12,519 nt of DNA, from the NCBI GenBank assembly GCA_017618515.1, contig JAFZUB010000016.1:1-12519 (forward strand), written 5' to 3'. Shown piece after piece: positions 6,433 through 12,519 of the stretch; within the stretch, counting starts at the first letter, position 1, and each line of letters begins with the position of its first letter. The notes under the pieces were generated by a model. It ran no database searches. It was not told where the DNA came from and saw nothing but the letters and a program-made list of their open reading frames with translations. The DNA comes from Bacteroidaceae bacterium (lineage in GTDB: Bacteria > Bacteroidota > Bacteroidia > Bacteroidales > Bacteroidaceae). The translations under genes and the position numbers were made by a program.

Positions 6433-7206
6433 ATGAATCGCATCAACCAACTATTCTCTGAAAAGAAAGGCAATATACTCAGCATATATTTCTGTGCCGG
6501 GCACCCCACCCTTGATGGCACCCTGCCCACACTGCAGGCGCTACAAGACGGAGGTATAGACTTGGTAGAGATAGGCATACCCTTCAGCGACCCCATGGCC
6601 GATGGCCCGGTCATTCAGGATGCCGCCACCAAGGCACTGCGCAACGGCATGACGCTGGCCCGCCTCTTCGCCCAGCTGCGCGAGGTGAGGCAGCATATCC
6701 ACATACCCCTGCTGCTGATGGGCTACCTCAATGTCATCTACCGCTTCGGCTTCGAGCAGTTTTGCCGCCAGTGCAAGGAGTGCGGCATCGACGGAGCCAT
6801 CATTCCTGACCTGCCCTTCGATATCTACCTGTGTGACTACAAGCCCATCGCCGACCAATACGACCTGCGCATCGTAATGCTCATCACGCCCGAGACCAGC
6901 GAAGAGCGCATACGCCTCATCGACCAGCACACCGACGGCTTCATCTACGAAGTGTCAACCGATGCCACCACCGGAGCACAAGCCACCTTCGGCCCTGCTA
7001 CAATCAATTACTTCCAGCGCATACGCGACATGCAGCTCCACAACCCTACCCTCGTAGGATTCGGCATATCCAACAAAGCCACAGTAGAAGCCGCACAGCA
7101 ATACAGCCACGGATGCATAATAGGCAGCAAGTTCGTCAAGCTGCTTGACCAAAGCTCCACGCCACAAGATGCTGTCAACGCACTAATGGAACAGATAACA
7201 CATTAA
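6433..7206 (+). CDS. trpA: Tryptophan synthase alpha chain
   Basis: A 257-aa (beta/alpha)8-barrel subunit that cleaves indole-3-glycerol phosphate to indole and glyceraldehyde 3-phosphate, passing indole to TrpB. The catalytic pair is E46 and D57 in VEIGIPFSDPMADGP; LLLMGYLNVIYRFG, IPDLPFD, the loop STDATTGAQ and LVGFGISNKATV are as expected. I prefer ATG 6433 (MNRINQLFSEKKGNILSIYFCAG), which matches related N-termini; ATG 6427 would overlap the trpF stop by one base and add two residues. It is followed after 22 bp by a second trpB-type gene. Confidence 0.96.
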   Translation: MNRINQLFSEKKGNILSIYFCAGHPTLDGTLPTLQALQDGGIDLVEIGIPFSDPMADGPVIQDAATKALRNGMTLARLFAQLREVRQHIHIPLLLMGYLNVIYRFGFEQFCRQCKECGIDGAIIPDLPFDIYLCDYKPIADQYDLRIVMLITPETSEERIRLIDQHTDGFIYEVSTDATTGAQATFGPATINYFQRIRDMQLHNPTLVGFGISNKATVEAAQQYSHGCIIGSKFVKLLDQSSTPQDAVNALMEQITH

Positions 7207-7228
7207 TAACCCCAAAATTTTTACAACT

Positions 7229-8593
7229 ATGTCAAACAAAATTAAACGCTATTTCCTCCCCGAGAGTGAAATCCCATCGCAGTGGTACAACATCCAGGCT
7301 GATATGGTGAACAAGCCGCAGCCTATGCTCCACCCCGCCACCAAGCAGCCTCTCAAGGCTGAAGACCTCTTCCCTATCTTTGCCGAAGAGCTGTGTCGTC
7401 AGGAAGTGAACCAGACTGACGCGTGGATTGACATCCCCGAGGAGGTGAGAGACAAGTACAAGTTCTACCGCTCCACCCCGCTCGTAAGAGCCTACGGACT
7501 GGAGGAGGCTCTCGGCACTCCCGCGCACATCTACTTCAAAAACGAGAGCGTGAGCCCCGTGGGCTCCCACAAGCTCAACTCTGCCCTCGCACAGGCATAC
7601 TACTGCCAGAAGCAGGGCGTCACCAACGTAACTACTGAGACGGGTGCCGGACAGTGGGGCGCTGCCCTTGCCTACGCCGCCAAGGTGTTCGGATTGGAGG
7701 CTGCCGTTTATCAGGTGAAGATTTCCTATGAGCAGAAGCCTTACCGCCGCTCCATCATGCAGACCTACGGCGCACAGGTGACTCCCTCTCCCTCTATGTC
7801 CACACGCGCCGGAAAGGATGTCATCACCCGCGACCCCAACAACCAGGGCTCTCTCGGCACCGCCATCAGCGAGGCCATCGAGCTTGCCATGAACACCCCC
7901 AACTGCAAGTATGTGCTCGGCTCGGTGCTCAACCATGTGGCTCTCCACCAGACCGTAATCGGCCTTGAGGCTGAGAAGCAGATGCAGATGGCAGGCGAGT
8001 ATCCTGACATCGTGATAGCATGCTTCGGCGGTGGTAGCAACTTCGGCGGCGTGGCCTTCCCCTTCATGCGCCACAAGATAAAGGACGGCAAGAACACGCG
8101 CTTCATCGCTGCCGAGCCCGCCAGCTGCCCCAAGCTCACCAAGGGTGTATTCCAATACGACTTCGGTGACCTCTCCGGTCTCACTCCGCTACTGCCGATG
8201 TACACTCTGGGCCACAACTTCATGCCCGCCAACATCCACGCAGGAGGACTGCGCTACCACGGTGCAGGTATGATTATCTCGCAGCTGCTCAAGGACGGCT
8301 ACATGGAGGCCGTTGACATCCTGCAGACTGAGTCGTTCAAGGCCGGACTGCTCTTCGCCAAGAGCGAGGGCATCATCCCCGCCCCCGAGTCATGCCACGC
8401 CATAGCTGCCACCATCAACGAGGCCCTCAAGTGCAAGGAGACTGGTGAAGAGAAGGTGATTCTGTTTAACCTCTCCGGCCACGGACTCATCGACATGACA
8501 GCCTATGACCAGTTCCTCAGCGGCTCACTGCAAGACTTTGAGCTTGACGCCGAGGAAGTGAAGAAATCTCTCGCAGAGATTAAGAATCTTTAA
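7229..8593 (+). CDS. trpB2: Tryptophan synthase beta chain-like protein, TrpB2 class
   Basis: A 454-aa fold-type II PLP enzyme, clearly longer than and divergent from the TrpB at 787. It has the N-terminal extension typical of the TrpB2 class (FLPESEIPSQWYNIQADM). The PLP lysine is K115 in SPVGSHKLNSA; the catalytic glutamate is E137 in ETGAGQWG, with W where TrpB1 has H; the phosphate loop is GGGSNFGG, and SGHGLIDM closes the protein. TrpB2 enzymes are known to condense indole with serine largely without TrpA, so indole salvage is a plausible role; other amino-acid substrates are possible. The 22-bp spacer before it is AT-rich and lacks the heptads found at most other junctions. Lysine codons are nearly all AAG, hinting at strong expression. 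Confidence 0.93.
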   Translation: MSNKIKRYFLPESEIPSQWYNIQADMVNKPQPMLHPATKQPLKAEDLFPIFAEELCRQEVNQTDAWIDIPEEVRDKYKFYRSTPLVRAYGLEEALGTPAHIYFKNESVSPVGSHKLNSALAQAYYCQKQGVTNVTTETGAGQWGAALAYAAKVFGLEAAVYQVKISYEQKPYRRSIMQTYGAQVTPSPSMSTRAGKDVITRDPNNQGSLGTAISEAIELAMNTPNCKYVLGSVLNHVALHQTVIGLEAEKQMQMAGEYPDIVIACFGGGSNFGGVAFPFMRHKIKDGKNTRFIAAEPASCPKLTKGVFQYDFGDLSGLTPLLPMYTLGHNFMPANIHAGGLRYHGAGMIISQLLKDGYMEAVDILQTESFKAGLLFAKSEGIIPAPESCHAIAATINEALKCKETGEEKVILFNLSGHGLIDMTAYDQFLSGSLQDFELDAEEVKKSLAEIKNL

Positions 8594-8596
8594 GAC

Positions 8597-8629
8597 ACTC
8601 ACTACTAACTCATCACTCCTAACTCCTAA
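8597..8629. repeat. Heptad repeat in trpB2-comF spacer
   Basis: Four units in phase (ACTCACT, ACTAACT, then CATCACT and CCTAACT) plus a partial fifth, CCTAA, fill the spacer and run into the comF ATG at 8630. The consensus is NYTMACT. Confidence 0.85.
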
Positions 8630-9382
8630 ATGCTCCTTGACTTTATTGCCCCGCGCCACTGCGCCGTATGCGGCAGGCGACTGCAGAGTGCAGAGAAGAC
8701 CCTCTGCGTAAGCTGTCTGCTTGACCTCAACCTCTCCGAGTATTACAGCGGAGAGAGCGGCAACAAGCTGGAGCGCACCATGTGGCAGCGGCTCCCCCTG
8801 GAGCGGGCGGCAGCCTTCATGACCTACGACCATAGCGATGCGCAGCATGAGATGGTGCTCCATCTCAAATACCACAACCAGCCACGCATAGGATATCATG
8901 TAGGCAAGCTGATGGGCCGGCAACTTATCGAGCGTCACTTCTTTGACGGCATCGATATCATAGTGCCGGTGCCCATACCACGCGACAAGAGAGTGCAGCG
9001 CGGATATAACCAGAGCGAACAGCTCGCCCTTGGCATCAGTCAGGTAACGGGCATACCCATCGACACGCACGTTGTCAAGCGACTGCCCTACAAGACCAGC
9101 CAGACACGACTCAGCGCAGCACAGCGCCAGGAGAATGTGAAGGGTACTTTTCTGCTCAATACCGCCAGGCACCTGCCCTTCCTCAAGAGACGGAATCCGC
9201 TGGCGCTCCGCGGAAAGCACATCCTCATTGTCGATGATGTCATCACCTCCACCGCCACGATGCAGGAGTGCGGCAAGACTCTGAGTCAGATACCCGACAT
9301 CACGCTCTCCATATTGTCAATGGCTGTGAGCCGCAATCTCATCAGCAATATACGGAAGGGGAATCCGCAGAGTGAGGAGTGA
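8630..9382 (+). CDS. comF: ComF-family phosphoribosyltransferase
   Basis: A 250-aa member of the ComF/GntX family. An N-terminal zinc-ribbon-like motif has C11-x2-C14 and C26-x2-C29; a type I phosphoribosyltransferase domain follows, with DIIVPVPIPRDKRVQRGYNQSEQLA, the TSQTRLSAAQRQENVKGTF segment and the PRPP-binding VDDVITSTAT (201-210). In Firmicutes and Proteobacteria such proteins assist DNA uptake; the role in Bacteroidetes is not established. It starts 36 bp after trpB2 and is probably co-transcribed, but a tryptophan role is not implied by the sequence. The last codons (QSEE, stop) lie in a reverse-oriented heptad repeat. I see no competence genes nearby. Confidence 0.88.
   Translation: MLLDFIAPRHCAVCGRRLQSAEKTLCVSCLLDLNLSEYYSGESGNKLERTMWQRLPLERAAAFMTYDHSDAQHEMVLHLKYHNQPRIGYHVGKLMGRQLIERHFFDGIDIIVPVPIPRDKRVQRGYNQSEQLALGISQVTGIPIDTHVVKRLPYKTSQTRLSAAQRQENVKGTFLLNTARHLPFLKRRNPLALRGKHILIVDDVITSTATMQECGKTLSQIPDITLSILSMAVSRNLISNIRKGNPQSEE
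9369..9382. repeat. Reverse-oriented heptads coding the ComF C-terminus
   Basis: AGAGTGA and GGAGTGA in phase are the reverse complement of the ACTCC-type heptads upstream of comF. They encode the last residues of ComF and its TGA stop. Confidence 0.5.
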
Positions 9383-9385
9383 GAA

Positions 9386-9418
9386 GACCCCCTCCCCGCT
9401 CCCCCATAAAGGGGGAGT
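9386..9418. repeat. GC-rich palindromic element after comF
   Basis: A C-rich run leads to CTCCCCC (9399-9405), the loop ATAAA and GGGGGAG (9411-9417). No T-run follows on either strand, so it is probably not a terminator. It resembles the element at about 715-760 and looks like a dispersed intergenic palindrome. Confidence 0.6.
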
Positions 9419-9426
9419 GCTGAAGG

Positions 9427-9461
9427 GATGTCGGATGGAAGATGGATGATGTTAGATGTAA
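9427..9461. repeat. Five GATG heptads between comF and the terminator
   Basis: Five 7-bp units in perfect phase each begin with GATG; the first two are GATGTCG and GATGGAA. On the minus strand they read NNNCATC, the same form as the NNNCAAT and NNNCACT heptads within the trp operon. They lie downstream of both convergent genes. Confidence 0.8.
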
Positions 9462-9498
9462 AAAAAGGAGAGAGGCCTTGGGCCGTCTCTCCTTTTTT
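9460..9498. terminator. Bidirectional intrinsic terminator between convergent genes
   Basis: An A-run (9460-9466), GGAGAGA (9467-9473) and GGCC (9474-9477) pair across the loop TTG with GGCC (9481-9484), TCTCTCC (9486-9492) and a T-run (9493-9498), with one bulged G at 9485. The hairpin is flanked by A-run and T-run, so it can end the trp-comF transcript from the left and the dockerin gene from the right. Confidence 0.9.
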
Positions 9499-9516
9499 GT
9501 TAGGGTATTGTTGTTG

Positions 9517-12500
9517 CTATTCTGCAGAGAGGATGCGCTTCATCCACCTGTGGCTGCTTGCGCCGCCGTCGCCAATGATGGCTGTGTAGATGGCTACCAC
9601 GTCGGCGGTGTTGACATTGCCATCACCGTTGACATCGGCTGCCTCGCGTACGAAGCCGCTCTCTGAGCCCTTCTCAATGAAGCTATATACTGCCACTACG
9701 TCGGCGGTGTTGGTCTTGCCGTCACCGTTGACATCGGCGGGATTAGCAGTTGCTGCTCCTACCACGAGCATTGCCATCTCTATCTCATCGTATGCGATGG
9801 CGGGTATGCCTCCGTTGAGCTTGAGGTATGCCTTGCAAGGCTTTACGACGGTCTGGTCCTCAACTATCTGCCAAGTGTGGGGCAGCTCGGTCTCTTCGTT
9901 GTAGTTGTAGATAGCTACGTTCTGCGAAGCCTTGATAGTGTCGTTCTGCAGCACACCGCAGAGTCCGTTAACGGTCAGGGGCGTCTGAGTTTTCTCTTCG
10001 CCTATGTAGATTGCCACTATATCGCCTTGTGCCAATATGAGGCCTGGCTCTCCTGCAGCGAGTTCTGTCTTCTCCTCAAGGGCTACATAGTGCTGCTCAT
10101 CCTCGGTGCACTGTCCTGCTATGCCGTAAAGGACTCCTCCATCGACTGCAGTGACGTTGTTGACGAAGGTTACAGGATAGAGGTGGTCTTCTTCGGTGTC
10201 GCAATAGAACGGACCTATCTCGGTGTCGTCCTCATCCACGGCGACAGCCTTGAGAGATGACTTGTTGCCGAGAGTGTGCTCAATCCATGTCACTACCTCA
10301 TAGCTCTGAGCTGGGTTACAGAAGTGGAGGGTGAATGGGCCCTGTGAAGGATCCTTCTCTCCGGTGAACCAGTTGTACATCTCGAAGGTGCAGAAGCCCG
10401 CACCGACAGGATTGATCTCAAATGCAGCGGGGATAAGGCTTGCGTGACAGCCCCAACCACGACCAGTTACATACGGGATATAGAAGCCAGTGCCCTTGTT
10501 CTGGATGAGATAGCGGTTGTTTTCAACAGGAATAAAGCGGAAGTAGCTGAGCTCGGGTATTGCCAGCTCATCGTAAGGCACAGAGAAGAACTTAGAGTCC
10601 TCACGAACCTCGGAAGGATCAACATACTGCTCCACGCCGGTGATGTTGCCCTCTTCGTCCTTGACAACTCCGTAGGCGTAGGTAGCCACGCGGTCGATAA
10701 GGTTGGGACCATCGTTGAAGTTGTAGGTATCCCACTCATCCTGGCTGGCGAAGCGGAACTGATACCACTTGCCTTCCTCCGGCATTACTATGCCCTCCTT
10801 GAGTTTTGCCATCTCACTCTTGAGTGTGGCGTCGGCCTCGTCGATGGCCTCCTGAGTGAAGTAGCCGTTATCCAAGAGAGTCTGTGCATCCTCGTAAGCT
10901 GTCTGCAGCGGCGCGATGTCGGTGCCGGTGCGGTATGCTCCGATGTGGTCGTCGGCAATCTTGAAGTTAGCGATGATAGGCTCTGCCAGCTTCATTGTGG
11001 CAGTGAGTGAGTCGGGATCGGCATATACGCCCATCACATCGCGGTATGCGCTAACGAGATTGGCGTCAGCCGTGCGGATAGCATCGATATCATCAGCGGT
11101 AATCTTGTCGGCATACTTGTTGGCCTCAGAGTAGGCTGCCAAGAATGTCTTGAGCACATTCTGGTCCATGGTGGCCGCCTGGCAGGTGGGCACTAGCTCG
11201 GCGCCATCGTAAACCTTGAGCTCAGAGAACACGAAGAAGCGTGCGCTGCTGCGGTCGCTCTTATAGTTGCCAAAGCGAACATACTCGTAGGTGCCACCAA
11301 GGTCGAAGGTACCCATAATGAAGGGGTTCTCTGCATCGGTGCTGGTATTGAAAAAGTCGAAACCATAGGATATGGTGGTCCAGCTCTTGCCATCGTGGCT
11401 TACGTCAACGTCAATCTTGGTAGGACTGTTGAATGTGGTGCTGTGACGCGGTGCAACAAGGAATGTCACCTTGCTGGCAGGCTCTGCAAGCTTCATGCTA
11501 AGGTTATGGAGTGTGGAGGGAGTTGCCCACTCTGCGGGTGTTCCATCGTCATTGTATGCACTCCACTGCACTGCCGAGCCATTGGTGCCACCGCCGTAGA
11601 AGGTATGGAACCAAGTGTCGATATCATTGTCGATGAGTGCGCCGTAGCCCTGACCATCGTTACCCCATGAGTAGCCGTGACGCTCCTCCTCGGGTGCACC
11701 ACCCAACATAGCACCATTGCTGTAGAAGTCAAAGGCACTGGTAGGAGTGATGTCCTTGGCAGTGGCGGGTATCTGATACTCAAAAGCAGGCTTTAGCTTG
11801 TTGCCAAAATCATTGATATGCTCAAGGAGCGGCTTCTGCGCACGGATAGCCTCCTGCTGGCGGGCTGCCTCTTCAAGCAGCTGCTGCATAATGCTCTCGT
11901 CAACTTCCTTAAGATACCAGGCACTCTGGCTGTCGGCACCACCGGGGAAGTCGCACAATGTATTTGCGAAAGAAGCACCACTATTGTGGCCCATAGGATG
12001 GAGACTGGTGTTGCCCGGAGCCAGATAGATATTAAACTGTCCCGGAGCAAGCAGTTTGCACGTTACCGGCACATTGTCCTGGTCACCAAGATTCACACTA
12101 CCACTGCGGTTGGCACTATTGAGGTACTGATCTGTACCAAGATTCTTAACTGCATAGGTGCCATTGCCTAGAGAGATGAACTGCCATATATATGCAGCAG
12201 CCTCGGGCTCAAGCACACCCCAGTATCCCAGAGTACCATCAGCATAAGCGGCACGCTGCTTCTCTGGCTGAACCCAGCCAGTGAATGCATTGACTATATA
12301 GTAGTATGCGCCGTCCTGAGGACCAGGAGTTCCCTTGAACAAGGAAACCAGGTAAGGCTTCAGGTTCTCTGCAGCCTCGCTGAGCTTCTCGGCGCTGTAG
12401 CCATAGGTGGCAATGATGTTGTCGGCATTGGCCTCCTCAAACGCTGTGTTGAAGCCATTGGAGAAATCGGTGCCATAGTAGCCGGGGCCGTCACCTACCG

Positions 12501-12519
12501 CCAGCGGGTAGAAGTGGTC
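9517..12519 (-). CDS. Large modular surface or secreted protein with discoidin-like and dockerin modules (5' end outside window)
   Basis: The frame is open to the window edge, giving 1000 residues without a start or signal peptide. Numbering from the first visible codon: about 70-206 is lectin-like (GAYYYIVNAFTGW, WQFISLGNGTYAVKNLGTDQYL, beta-trefoil-like); 208-245 is helical; about 290-440 resembles an F5/8 type C (discoidin, CBM32-like) module, with ALIDNDIDTWFHT and VRFGNYKS; 452-580 is helical and FIVAR-like; about 580-750 is a second lectin-like region (FRFIPVENNRYLIQNKGTGFYI); 780-915 is a beta-rich module. Residues 928-982 are two ADVNGDG...NTADVVAxY repeats of a type I dockerin, followed by a 16-residue tail. 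No catalytic domain is recognised in the visible part. A role in binding glycans outside the cell is inference. Confidence 0.85.
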   Translation of the reverse strand, partial: DHFYPLAVGDGPGYYGTDFSNGFNTAFEEANADNIIATYGYSAEKLSEAAENLKPYLVSLFKGTPGPQDGAYYYIVNAFTGWVQPEKQRAAYADGTLGYWGVLEPEAAAYIWQFISLGNGTYAVKNLGTDQYLNSANRSGSVNLGDQDNVPVTCKLLAPGQFNIYLAPGNTSLHPMGHNSGASFANTLCDFPGGADSQSAWYLKEVDESIMQQLLEEAARQQEAIRAQKPLLEHINDFGNKLKPAFEYQIPATAKDITPTSAFDFYSNGAMLGGAPEEERHGYSWGNDGQGYGALIDNDIDTWFHTFYGGGTNGSAVQWSAYNDDGTPAEWATPSTLHNLSMKLAEPASKVTFLVAPRHSTTFNSPTKIDVDVSHDGKSWTTISYGFDFFNTSTDAENPFIMGTFDLGGTYEYVRFGNYKSDRSSARFFVFSELKVYDGAELVPTCQAATMDQNVLKTFLAAYSEANKYADKITADDIDAIRTADANLVSAYRDVMGVYADPDSLTATMKLAEPIIANFKIADDHIGAYRTGTDIAPLQTAYEDAQTLLDNGYFTQEAIDEADATLKSEMAKLKEGIVMPEEGKWYQFRFASQDEWDTYNFNDGPNLIDRVATYAYGVVKDEEGNITGVEQYVDPSEVREDSKFFSVPYDELAIPELSYFRFIPVENNRYLIQNKGTGFYIPYVTGRGWGCHASLIPAAFEINPVGAGFCTFEMYNWFTGEKDPSQGPFTLHFCNPAQSYEVVTWIEHTLGNKSSLKAVAVDEDDTEIGPFYCDTEEDHLYPVTFVNNVTAVDGGVLYGIAGQCTEDEQHYVALEEKTELAAGEPGLILAQGDIVAIYIGEEKTQTPLTVNGLCGVLQNDTIKASQNVAIYNYNEETELPHTWQIVEDQTVVKPCKAYLKLNGGIPAIAYDEIEMAMLVVGAATANPADVNGDGKTNTADVVAVYSFIEKGSESGFVREAADVNGDGNVNTADVVAIYTAIIGDGGASSHRWMKRILSAE
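9574..9738 (-). other. Dockerin type I module (two calcium-binding repeats)
   Basis: Two near-identical repeats, ADVNGDGKTNTADVVAVYSF and ADVNGDGNVNTADVVAIYTA, have the D-x-N-x-D-G calcium loop of EF-hand-like dockerin repeats and a following short helix. The DNA copies are also similar, suggesting internal duplication. In clostridial cellulosomes such modules bind cohesins; the partner in Bacteroidetes is generally unknown. Confidence 0.85.

Noticed and set aside
1015..8496. Many antisense open frames of 60-300 codons over the trp genes
   Set aside because: They lie opposite strongly conserved enzymes in GC-rich DNA and have no recognisable motifs or start context; they are shadows of the real genes.
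12340..12342. TTG as the start of the large minus-strand gene
   Set aside because: The frame stays open with protein-like sequence through all 59 further codons to the window edge, so the real start is outside.

Overview
The window looks like chromosomal DNA of a Bacteroidales bacterium, probably Prevotellaceae. Three things suggest this: the gene order trpB-E-G-D-C-F-A, a promoter of the Bacteroidetes type (TTTG, 19 bp, TAnnTTTG), and a large secreted-type protein with lectin-like modules and a C-terminal dockerin. The genus is inference; no rRNA or other phylogenetic marker is present.

Layout. Positions 1-342 are a continuous, degenerate tandem array of 21-22 bp units with no credible gene, followed by a purine-rich stretch with a 43-bp direct repeat. 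Positions 506-706 hold a complete attenuation-type control region: promoter, a 20-codon leader peptide with three consecutive Trp codons, a hairpin that pairs the Trp codons with downstream RNA, and a 13-bp terminator hairpin followed by U residues. Then come trpB (787-1965), trpE, trpG, trpD, trpC, trpF, trpA, a second divergent tryptophan synthase beta gene (TrpB2 class) and a ComF-family phosphoribosyltransferase gene. All are on the + strand with very short gaps, so they probably form one transcript. A bidirectional terminator (9460-9498) separates them from a convergent minus-strand gene (9517 to beyond 12519) encoding a modular extracellular protein.

How it works together. TrpE and TrpG make anthranilate from chorismate and glutamine; TrpD, TrpF and TrpC convert it to indole-3-glycerol phosphate; TrpA and TrpB make tryptophan from that and serine. 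TrpB2 could recapture free indole. The leader region would let the cell sense charged tRNA-Trp and stop transcription before trpB.

The least expected signal is a family of in-phase 7-bp (heptad) quasi-repeats. They make up most of the spacers between trpG/trpD, trpD/trpC, trpC/trpF, trpF/trpA and trpB2/comF, supply some start codons and protein C-termini, lie after comF in the opposite orientation, and appear once inside the trpE reading frame at a domain linker.
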